Positions 53,148-59,759 of a DNA stretch of 64,000 nucleotides are shown here, piece by piece; position 1 is the first letter of the stretch; every line of letters begins with the position of its first letter. Under the pieces are notes generated by a model. It made no database searches, was not told where the DNA came from, and saw only the letters and a program-made list of their open reading frames with translations. Position numbers and translations under genes: made by a program. The stretch is from positions 62,001 through 126,000 of the forward strand of contig CAZKCO010000014.1 of NCBI GenBank assembly GCA_964551335.1, written 5' to 3'. Source of the DNA: Tunicatimonas sp964551335. GTDB taxonomy: Bacteria; Bacteroidota; Bacteroidia; Cytophagales; Cyclobacteriaceae.

Positions 53148-53978
53148 CTAGGTAATCGCTTTAATCTGATCCATCACGTTTTCCCACTCAAACACATCCT
53201 TCCAGTCGTCTTTAAAGATGCGCGGAATTCCGTAAACAATAGCCTTCTGAGCCGCATCGGAAAATACTCCTCCGGGTAGCTGATCGAACAGCAGCGCCAG
53301 CTCAATATTGATATGGCCTAAAAAGAAATCGTAAGCGGCTTCTTTGGGCACACCTTTGGCCACTACGGTATCCACTGCTTCTTTCATCACGGTAACTACC
53401 GCCGCCCCGAAGGTTTCGGACAAAGCTGGTTCCAGAATGCCCATTTGCTCGATAGTAATGCGGTGAGCTTTGGTCACTGGCTTATACATTTCTTTAGCGA
53501 GCGCTTCGCCTACCGCGTAATCCTCTTCCGGTCCCTGAATGAGAGCACATACGATAGATTGCTTGGCTGCAATGCCCCCGAAATAATCGTAGTGAGCTTC
53601 TTCCTTAGGCTCCCAGTTGAACACTGAAGGATGGGAAGGGTGAGCCGCAAAGTAGGTAACATCATCGCGGTCGGGCAGGTGTCCGGCGCAGGGAGCGGCC
53701 GGGTCCAGCGTGACTGCTATCGCCCCGGATTTCATTTGAGGAACAATCTTCGCCGCTACGCTCTTGATTGCTACATCAGGAATAGCCAGGATAACAATAT
53801 CAGCTTCGGGTAGCACAGCTTCCGGCTGAGAGACGCTCACTCCCTTCTCCCGCAAACGGGCCACACCCGCTTCGCTCACTTCCAGATAAGAAACATCGTA
53901 GTTAGCATTACCTTGCAGGTTGGCGGTCGTCCGCATGCCCATTTTTCCTCCCGCTCCGACTAAAACAGTTTTTTTCAT
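53148..53978 (-). CDS. Phosphogluconate-dehydrogenase-like oxidoreductase, candidate D-apionate oxidoisomerase (ApnO-like)
   Basis: A 276-residue NAD(P) enzyme: TVLVGAGGKMGMRTTANL (Rossmann), ADIVILAIPDVAIKSVA, DPAAPCAGHLPDRDDV, YFAAHPSHPSVFNWEP, then a helical C-terminal half (EQMGILEPALSETFGAAVVT, FFLGHINIELALLFDQLPGG). This is the short 6-phosphogluconate-dehydrogenase-type family that includes ApnO of D-apionate catabolism. The neighbouring DUF1537 kinase would then be OiaK-like (3-oxo-isoapionate kinase). The assignment rests on family resemblance and neighbourhood, and other four-carbon sugar acids remain possible. Confidence 0.7.
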   Translation of the reverse strand: MKKTVLVGAGGKMGMRTTANLQGNANYDVSYLEVSEAGVARLREKGVSVSQPEAVLPEADIVILAIPDVAIKSVAAKIVPQMKSGAIAVTLDPAAPCAGHLPDRDDVTYFAAHPSHPSVFNWEPKEEAHYDYFGGIAAKQSIVCALIQGPEEDYAVGEALAKEMYKPVTKAHRITIEQMGILEPALSETFGAAVVTVMKEAVDTVVAKGVPKEAAYDFFLGHINIELALLFDQLPGGVFSDAAQKAIVYGIPRIFKDDWKDVFEWENVMDQIKAIT

Positions 53979-53985
53979 GACATAT

Positions 53986-54121
53986 AGTGTTTGAGTGTTA
54001 TGGTTTTATAGTGTTATAGTGCGATAGTGTTAGATGTTGTGTTCACGTGCTCATGTACTTGGGTATTCATGCAGTCACCACTATAACACCACGCGGCGGC
54101 CGCCAAAACACCTTAACACTA
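53986..54121. repeat. Octamer array, inverted pair (copy E) with GC palindrome
   Basis: Six octamers run from 53986 to 54033 (AGTGTTTG, AGTGTTAT, GGTTTTAT, AGTGTTAT, AGTGCGAT, AGTGTTAG). The right arm begins near 54076 (CACCACTATAACACCA), is interrupted by the palindrome GGCGGCCGCC (54095-54104), and resumes as AAAACACCTTAACACTA, reaching the stop of the kinase gene at 54119-54121. It fills the whole gap between two co-directional genes. Confidence 0.85.
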
Positions 54122-55534
54122 AGAAACTCCATTGACAATAGATGCAAAGTAATCGGTTTTTCCGTTTTGTCCACCTTTCATGGCAATTTGTAGTCCGTCA
54201 AAGCGAGGTTCACGGGCGTGAGCGGTACAGAGCGGTACTCCGGGCGCAATGGGCATCAGTGTTTCCAGGGCGTAAATTCCCAATTCGTGGGCGATATAAC
54301 CCGAAGTGTCGCCGCCAGCACTTACCACTCTCTTCACCGAAGTCTGCTCCAACAGTGATTTCAGAATCTTTCCCTGCGCTCCGGCGAGTAGCGAGCTGGT
54401 AGGAGTTTTATCCAATCCTAGCGCTTGTTTACGCCGATTGGTAGCCGCAATACTGGAGTCGTCGGGTCCCAGAGCGGTGTACATGGCTACCGACTGATTT
54501 TTACTTAAGGCTTCTAAAGCTAATGTCTCTACCCGTTGTATCTCATCACTGCGTTCATCAGGACTGACTAACTGCTCTCCTTGAATTCGGATATCGGCAA
54601 AGCCCTGCCGGATAATCCAGCGAAGCTGCTCTCCAGTAGTGGGCGAACAACTACCCGCCATTACAATAATTGGTTCGGCTTTGCCAGGAGAGGTAGGTGG
54701 CGGCGGCTTTTCCAGTAAGTTTTGTTGCTGTAGATAGTGGCAAAGGGCGTATTCGGTGCCGGAAGAGCCTACCAGAAACTGCTTCCCCTCGCCTTTATTC
54801 TCCCAAATAACTCGTCCGGCACTGAGCAGGTGCTGATCATTGTAAGTATCAAAGAGTAAATACTCAGCAGGGCGAGATAGTAGCTTTTCCAATTTTTCCT
54901 GCTGGGCTTGCTCACCAGCTTCCAGGGCAAATAAATCCATTAGTCGTACCGGCCGGTTGGTCTGCTTAGCCAGATGAAGTCGAAGATCGCTTTCGTGCAT
55001 AGGCGTTACCGGATGGCGCGACATGGTGGGGTGACGGTCCAGCCGGTAAGTAACTCCATCTACGCGGGCGAACAGATTGCCGAATACGCAGAAGCGGTTG
55101 AGCGACGGGGCCCCCACGATCAGCGGAATGTGTTCCGACGGAAAGTAGGGGTAAGCCAGATCAGTGGCGTGCCCGATGCTGCCTACCTGCGGTGATGAAT
55201 CGAAGGTTGAGCAAACTTTGTAGTGGAAGAACGTACTATCAATCTGGCTGAGCTGCTTAAAAATAGGAGGCAGGTGATCGTCCATCTCCGGCGGCGATAA
55301 ACTGCGGCTAATGCCCGCTACTCCTACGGCGGCCAAAGTCTGCTGTGGTCCACTTACCGTATTTTTCAGTCTGAATTGCTGAATTTCTTCCGGGCTGGGC
55401 GGGGCCAGAAACAGGGCGGTGGGAATACCGTTTAGTGCTAGTGCTTCCATCACATCGGTGGAACCGGTAAAATCATCGCCGTAGAAGCTGAGAAAGATGG
55501 GGTGTTGGTCGGTAATGGATGAATGAAGCGGCAT
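54119..55534 (-). CDS. Four-carbon acid sugar kinase family protein (DUF1537), OiaK/DenK-like
   Basis: A 471-residue kinase. The N-terminal substrate domain has FLSFYGDDFTGSTDVMEAL, DSTFFHYKVCSTFDSSPQVG, and GAPSLNRFCVFGNLFARVDG. The C-terminal nucleotide-binding domain has IVMAGSCSPTTGEQLRWI and RVVSAGGDTSGYIAHELGI, with the GGDTSG phosphate loop. Family members phosphorylate threonate, erythronate or 3-oxo-isoapionate. It is upstream of the ApnO-like gene on the same strand, with copy E of the octamer repeat in the 140-bp gap. Confidence 0.88.
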   Translation of the reverse strand: MPLHSSITDQHPIFLSFYGDDFTGSTDVMEALALNGIPTALFLAPPSPEEIQQFRLKNTVSGPQQTLAAVGVAGISRSLSPPEMDDHLPPIFKQLSQIDSTFFHYKVCSTFDSSPQVGSIGHATDLAYPYFPSEHIPLIVGAPSLNRFCVFGNLFARVDGVTYRLDRHPTMSRHPVTPMHESDLRLHLAKQTNRPVRLMDLFALEAGEQAQQEKLEKLLSRPAEYLLFDTYNDQHLLSAGRVIWENKGEGKQFLVGSSGTEYALCHYLQQQNLLEKPPPPTSPGKAEPIIVMAGSCSPTTGEQLRWIIRQGFADIRIQGEQLVSPDERSDEIQRVETLALEALSKNQSVAMYTALGPDDSSIAATNRRKQALGLDKTPTSSLLAGAQGKILKSLLEQTSVKRVVSAGGDTSGYIAHELGIYALETLMPIAPGVPLCTAHAREPRFDGLQIAMKGGQNGKTDYFASIVNGVS

Positions 55535-55596
55535 AGGCGGATAGAAAGTTTTCTCGGAATTTATATCTTTATGAAGAAGCCAGCAATATTGCCGCT

Positions 55597-56046
55597 ATGA
55601 AATTTTGGTCGAAACGCGAACATGGTATAGCAGCGATCCTTTGGATGTTGCCGCTATTCTGCTCAATAGGGTTATTCATTTTTCTGCTGTTGACGAATCA
55701 GTTGTACGGTAAAAATTTACTTGCCCTAGTCATAGTAAGTACAGTTACTGCGGGTGTGTTTTTCCTCTGGTATAATACCTACTATCAGATTAAAGATGGG
55801 CAACTGATATACCGGTCCGGCGTATTCGGTGGAGCCATTACTATCAATCAGATAGAGTCTATTCAACGTTCTGAATATCCAACCGCTGGTAACCGTCCAG
55901 CAATGGGGTTGGAAGGCTTGTTGATACGCTATCAGGGCGAGCGGCGTATTTTCGTTTCCCCTACCAACGAAGATGGGTTTATACAAGAGTTACAAAAAAC
56001 AAACGGCCGGCTTAGAATATTACCGAAAAGCCTGCAAGGAGGCTAA
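55597..56046 (+). CDS. PH-domain membrane protein (YyaB-like)
   Basis: A 149-residue protein with two N-terminal transmembrane helices (ILWMLPLFCSIGLFIFLLLT and ALVIVSTVTAGVFFLWY). A bacterial PH-like domain follows: YYQIKDGQLIYRSGVFGGAI, TINQIESIQRSEYPT, GLLIRYQGERRIFVSPTN. Such proteins are widespread in Bacteroidota and have no known role. It is divergent from the kinase gene and followed by the TIGR01777 gene, 48 bp on. Confidence 0.85.
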   Translation: MKFWSKREHGIAAILWMLPLFCSIGLFIFLLLTNQLYGKNLLALVIVSTVTAGVFFLWYNTYYQIKDGQLIYRSGVFGGAITINQIESIQRSEYPTAGNRPAMGLEGLLIRYQGERRIFVSPTNEDGFIQELQKTNGRLRILPKSLQGG

Positions 56047-56094
56047 ACAGAAGCTAGTGTAGCCGGTTCTCGTTTCAGACAAAACTATCTATTT

Positions 56095-57006
56095 ATGAAC
56101 GCTACGGTACTAATTACGGGCGGCACCGGCCTGGTCGGCACTCGCCTTACCCATTTATTGCAGGAAAAAGGTTACACTGTTACCCACCTCAGCCGCTCGG
56201 TTTCGGGCAACGAAAAAGTAAAAACCTACCAGTGGAACATCGAGCAGCAACAACTAGACCCCGAAGCCCTCACCGGAGTCGATTACATCATTCATCTGGC
56301 CGGAGCGGGCATTGCCGATAAACGCTGGACCGACCAACGGAAAGAACTTATCCTAAAAAGCCGTATTGAATCCACTCGCTTGCTGCGAGAGTCTATCGCC
56401 AAACTGGGCGAGCATTCTATCAAAGCCTTCGTATCGGCATCGGCGGTAGGCTACTACGGTATCGATACCGGCGATGCCTGGATGACCGAAGAAAGCCCTA
56501 CGGGCGACGGTTTTGCCGCGGAAGTAACTCGGCAGTGGGAGGCCGCAGTAGATGAGATCAATCAATTGAATTTGCGGGTAGTGAAGATCCGTATTGGTAT
56601 TGTACTCAGCGAAAAAGGTGGAGCACTGCCTAAGCTCATGCAGCCAATCAAGCTAGGGGCTGGCGCTCCGCTAGGCCGTGGTGGACAGTACATGAGTTGG
56701 ATTCATATTGACGATCTTTGCCGCTTATTCATCTTCGCTCTCGAGCAGTCAACTATGGTGGGAGTGTACAACGGCGTAGCTCCGCACCCGGCTACTAATC
56801 AGGAACTTACCAAAAAAACGGCCGATGTACTAAATAGGCCGCTATTTCTGCCAAACGTACCGGCATTTGCCCTAAAATTGTTATTAGGAGAAATGTCCCA
56901 GGTGGTAACCGGCGGCAATCGGGTGAGTAGTGAAAAGATTGAGAAGGCGGGGTTTGCGTTTAAATACACCGAGTTACGTCAGGCGTTGGGGGATTTACTA
57001 AAATAA
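56095..57006 (+). CDS. TIGR01777 family NAD-dependent epimerase/dehydratase
   Basis: A 303-residue extended-SDR protein. Marks are VLITGGTGLVGTRLTHLLQ, DYIIHLAGAGIADKRWTDQR, FVSASAVGYYGIDTGDAWMT (YYG with the catalytic Tyr), RIGIVLSEKGGALPKL and the DUF1731 C-terminal PNVPAFALKLLLGEMSQVV. The human relative is SDR39U1. Its substrate is not known. The next 60 bp carry the start of the octamer/four-helix-bundle element. Confidence 0.93.
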   Translation: MNATVLITGGTGLVGTRLTHLLQEKGYTVTHLSRSVSGNEKVKTYQWNIEQQQLDPEALTGVDYIIHLAGAGIADKRWTDQRKELILKSRIESTRLLRESIAKLGEHSIKAFVSASAVGYYGIDTGDAWMTEESPTGDGFAAEVTRQWEAAVDEINQLNLRVVKIRIGIVLSEKGGALPKLMQPIKLGAGAPLGRGGQYMSWIHIDDLCRLFIFALEQSTMVGVYNGVAPHPATNQELTKKTADVLNRPLFLPNVPAFALKLLLGEMSQVVTGGNRVSSEKIEKAGFAFKYTELRQALGDLLK

Positions 57007-57028
57007 GATTGCTATAGCGACTGTCGCA

Positions 57029-57068
57029 CGGTGTTTTGGTGTTAAGGTGTTATAGTATTATGGAATTA
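57029..57068. repeat. Left octamer arm of the four-helix-bundle unit (copy F)
   Basis: The octamers are CGGTGTTT, TGGTGTTA, AGGTGTTA, TAGTATTA, TGGAATTA in register, ending 4 nt before the ATG. The arm faces the AACAC-type arm at 57523-57586. Confidence 0.8.
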
Positions 57069-57072
57069 TGAT

Positions 57073-57537
57073 ATGGCGAAGGTTGAGAAATTTGAGGATC
57101 TACGGTATTGGCAGTCGGCCAGGATTGTAGTCTACACAATTTGCCAACTGAAAAAATATGATGCTTTAAGCAAAGATTACGATACCTTCCGACAGCTAAA
57201 GAGAGCTGCTTTATCTATCATGAACAATATTGCGGAGGGCTTCGCTCGTTATCATCACAGGGAGTTTATTCAGTTTTTGAATATTGCTCAAGGTTAAGCG
57301 GCTGAAGTTAAAAGCATGTTGTATGTATTAGAAGATTTAGAGTATTGCCTCGTAGACGAATTAAGAAAGATACATCTATCCGTAGGTAGTACTCGTAAAA
57401 GTATACTGTCTCTAATCAGATATATTCAGAAAAAACAAAGTGATAATCACCAAATCCAAATATCAGAACCCACTGTAGAATACACCAAAGCATCAACCGT
57501 ACTACCCTCATCTAGACCAAATACCCTAACACTATGA
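57073..57537 (+). pseudogene. Four-helix-bundle (S23/IVS-type, TIGR02436) gene with in-frame stop
   Basis: Two open frames in the same phase, 57073-57297 and 57316-57537, are separated by TAA at 57295-57297. Joined, they give about 154 residues: KFEDLRYWQSARIVVYTICQ, RQLKRAALSIMNNIAEGFAR, QFLNIAQG, stop, AAEVKSMLYVLEDLEYCLVD. Family members read GSA.E at this point, so the stop is a single C-to-A change of TCA. S23-type proteins are encoded by intervening sequences in some 23S rRNAs and resemble the Avd protein of diversity-generating retroelements. The C-terminal PNTLTL is encoded by the right octamer array. Confidence 0.82.
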
Positions 57538-57586
57538 CACCCTAACACTATGACACCCTAACACTAAAACACTCTAACACCAAAAA
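57523..57586. repeat. Right octamer arm of the four-helix-bundle unit (copy G)
   Basis: Eight octamers in strict phase: ACCCTAAC, ACTATGAC, ACCCTAAC, ACTATGAC, ACCCTAAC, ACTAAAAC, ACTCTAAC, ACCAAAAA. The first three pairs alternate two unit types, so part of the array is a 16-nt tandem repeat. It is the longest regular run of the family here, ending 10 nt before the LOG-family start codon. Confidence 0.88.
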
Positions 57587-57596
57587 ATAAAACCAC

Positions 57597-58361
57597 ATGA
57601 ACACAATAGAGAAGAACAACGGAACACCCAAAAAATTACCCGAAAGTACAATCACGGCGGATGAATCGCGGATTAAGCAGGCTTTTATGGATCGCGACTG
57701 GAACGAGATTAAAACCAGCGATTCCTGGGCGGTTTTTAAAATTATGTCGGAGTTTGTGGAGGGCTTCGAGAAACTGGCGAAAATTGGCCCCTGCGTTACT
57801 ATTTTCGGATCGGCCCGTACCCAGGATAATCATCCGTACTACAAAATGGCCGAAGAGATTGCCGCCAAGATCGTGCGGCATGGCTACGGAGTGATTACCG
57901 GCGGTGGTCCCGGAATTATGGAAGCCGGTAACAAAGGTGCTCGGAAAGAAGGTGGTAAGTCGGTAGGAGTGAATATCATCCTTCCGTTTGAGCAGACTAG
58001 CAACATCTACATCGATCCCGATAAAATCATTACGTTCGACTATTTCTTCGTCCGCAAGGTGATGTTCATGAAGTACTCCCAAGGCTTTGTGGTGATGCCG
58101 GGTGGGTTTGGTACGCTAGACGAACTGTTTGAAGCTCTTACGCTCATTCAAACCAAAAAGGTAGGCCGCTTCCCCATTGTGCTGGTGGGTAGCGACTACT
58201 GGAAGGGATTATTGCACTGGATTGAAGAAATAGTGCTGAAACAGGAAAAAAATGTGAACCAGGAAGACCTAGAATTAATTAATGTAGTAGATTCGGCCAC
58301 CGACGCAGTAGCGGTGATTGATAACTTTTATTCTAAATATCTACTATCTCCCAACTTCTAA
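57597..58361 (+). CDS. TIGR00730/LOG family Rossmann protein
   Basis: A 254-residue protein of the LOG family (cytokinin riboside 5'-monophosphate phosphoribohydrolase type, or lysine decarboxylase-like in old annotation). Marks are PCVTIFGSARTQDNHPYY, GYGVITGGGPGIMEAGNKGA, VGVNIILPFEQTSN and VVMPGGFGTLDELFEALTL, whose PGGxGTxxE motif binds phosphoribosyl groups. In bacteria it probably hydrolyses nucleoside 5'-monophosphates. Its stop overlaps the next start by 1 bp. Confidence 0.93.
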   Translation: MNTIEKNNGTPKKLPESTITADESRIKQAFMDRDWNEIKTSDSWAVFKIMSEFVEGFEKLAKIGPCVTIFGSARTQDNHPYYKMAEEIAAKIVRHGYGVITGGGPGIMEAGNKGARKEGGKSVGVNIILPFEQTSNIYIDPDKIITFDYFFVRKVMFMKYSQGFVVMPGGFGTLDELFEALTLIQTKKVGRFPIVLVGSDYWKGLLHWIEEIVLKQEKNVNQEDLELINVVDSATDAVAVIDNFYSKYLLSPNF

Positions 58362-59383
58362 TGAAGAAAATTCAAACCCAAGTTGCAATTCAATCGGTGC
58401 TTATTGTTGGTTTGCTGATCTACATCGGCTGGCAGGAGTTTGCCGATGTCCAGAACGATAACGTTAAGCTAGCTAATATAGCAGCTACCGAACCTTCGGT
58501 GACTACTGCTCCCAAAAATCTGGATGGAACTCCTGAGGTTATTATGACGCCTTCGTATAAAGCCTTTACTATTCCCATTCCTCAGCAGGTGGAGTTTGTG
58601 GGCGAAACTATTCCACTAGAAGAACCCGATTTGCGCGAGCGGCTCGACCGGGAAATGCACGTAAACGCCAACTGGCATTCCAATACTATTCTGATGATCA
58701 AGCGGGCTCAGCGTTGGTTGCCAACAATTGAAAAGATTCTGGAAGAAAACGATGTGCCTACGGATTTTAAGTACCTGCCAGTGATTGAGAGTGGTCTGGT
58801 AGAAGATGCTCGTTCACCCAAAGATGCCATCGGGTTTTGGCAGTTGCTGAAAGGGACGGCTAAAGACTTTGACCTGGAAGTGAACAATGAAGTAGATGAG
58901 CGCTACGACCCGGTGAAATCTACCGAGGCAGCTTGTAGATATTTGAAAAAAGCGCACGCTAAATTTGGCAACTGGGTAAACGTAGCCGCCTCCTACAACA
59001 TCGGAATGCGGGGCTTTGAGCGCCGTCTGGAAGAGCAAAAAATTGATTCCTACTTCGACATGCTGCTCAATGATGAAACCGCCCGATACTTCTTCCGCTT
59101 GGTTTCTATGAAAATGATTCTGGAAAACCCTGAGGCCTACGGATTTTACATTGACGAGAAAGAACGCTACTATCAGCCTGAATTTAAAGTAATCACGGTA
59201 ACCGAAACCATCGATGATCTGGTAGATTTCGCCCATACCCACGGGGTGAGCTACAAAATCCTAAAGCGTTACAACCCCTGGCTTCGCAAAGATAAACTTA
59301 CTGTCAAGCGGAATACCTACCAAATTCTCATCTCTCAAGACCCCGCTGAGCAGTACAACCCTATGGCTCAGGTAAGCGACTAG
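58361..59383 (+). CDS. Membrane-bound lytic transglycosylase (MltD-like)
   Basis: A 340-residue protein with an N-terminal membrane anchor (VLIVGLLIYIGWQEF). The SLT domain spans about 105-270, with the catalytic Glu143 in YLPVIESGLVEDARSPKDAI, GFWQLLKGTAKDF, and VNVAASYNIGMRGFERRL. A LysM-like module at the C-terminus (VTETIDDLVDFAHTHGVSYK, ILKRYNPWLRKDKLTV) would bind peptidoglycan. It cleaves glycan strands in the periplasm. It is coupled with the LOG-family gene by a 1-bp overlap. Confidence 0.9.
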   Translation: MKKIQTQVAIQSVLIVGLLIYIGWQEFADVQNDNVKLANIAATEPSVTTAPKNLDGTPEVIMTPSYKAFTIPIPQQVEFVGETIPLEEPDLRERLDREMHVNANWHSNTILMIKRAQRWLPTIEKILEENDVPTDFKYLPVIESGLVEDARSPKDAIGFWQLLKGTAKDFDLEVNNEVDERYDPVKSTEAACRYLKKAHAKFGNWVNVAASYNIGMRGFERRLEEQKIDSYFDMLLNDETARYFFRLVSMKMILENPEAYGFYIDEKERYYQPEFKVITVTETIDDLVDFAHTHGVSYKILKRYNPWLRKDKLTVKRNTYQILISQDPAEQYNPMAQVSD

Positions 59384-59403
59384 AGAATAGTGTAGTAGTT
59401 CAA

Positions 59404-59516
59404 GGCGACGACCGTCGCCCAGTGTTATAGTGTTACAGTGTCTTCTGTTTGATTGAAGGAGAAGTTCTGATAGTAAATGAATATTGCAATACTATCAACA
59501 ATAACACTAAAATACT
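59404..59516. repeat. Octamer array, inverted pair (copy H) with GC hairpin
   Basis: The hairpin GGCGACGACCGTCGCC (59404-59419, 6-bp stem) directly precedes AGTGTTAT, AGTGTTAC, AGTGTCTT (59421-59444). After about 56 nt the right arm ATAACACT, AAAATACT (59501-59516) follows. The GC hairpin resembles the palindrome beside copy F (GCGACTGTCGC). Confidence 0.82.
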
Positions 59517-59620
59517 ATTGATTAAAATTTCATTTTCAGCACTTGCATCCCTCGGGTTGTTTTTCGTACCTTCCAAGTCCTTTTTTAAAAATACTTATTT
59601 TAAGTAAAGAGAATAAGCCT

Positions 59621-59628
59621 TACATTTG
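59621..59628 (+). promoter_or_regulatory. Candidate -7 promoter element for uvrA
   Basis: TACATTTG is an exact match to the Bacteroidota consensus TAnnTTTG. A T-rich run lies about 20 nt upstream but without a clear TTTG. It is 131 nt before the proposed start codon. Confidence 0.35.
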
Positions 59629-59759
59629 AGCTCATTTCCCTCAGAAAAGTCGATAGGGCTTGGGATATTGGCTGGCCGAATGACTTGCTGCCTATCAGGC
59701 AAAAGTTTCAAACCAACGGCCCTTAGTATAGTTCAAGTAATCTGACCTAAAGTGTGCCT

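Larger units (their letters stand above)
57017..57586 (+). mobile_element. Candidate mobile unit: four-helix-bundle gene framed by inverted octamer arrays
   Basis: The GC palindrome GCGACTGTCGC (57017-57027) leads into five GTGTT-type octamers (57029-57068). A four-helix-bundle reading frame follows (57073-57537). Eight AACAC-type octamers (57523-57586) close the unit, and the last codons of the gene lie inside the first of them. The same arms without a gene occur at six other sites in this window. No transposase or recombinase is present, so the mechanism and the mobile status are inferred. Confidence 0.5.
59384..59759. other. Gene-free stretch before uvrA
   Basis: These 376 bases contain octamer copy H (59404-59516), then AT-rich sequence with a TAnnTTTG match at 59621-59628, and no credible reading frame. 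The 5' leader of uvrA would be about 125 nt if that promoter is used. Confidence 0.5.

Noticed and set aside
57073..57537. 23S rRNA intervening sequence
   Set aside because: The protein type fits, but no rRNA sequence flanks the gene.
57523..57586. Possible CRISPR-like array
   Set aside because: Units are only 8 nt with no spacers and no cas genes; it is a tandem octamer tract.
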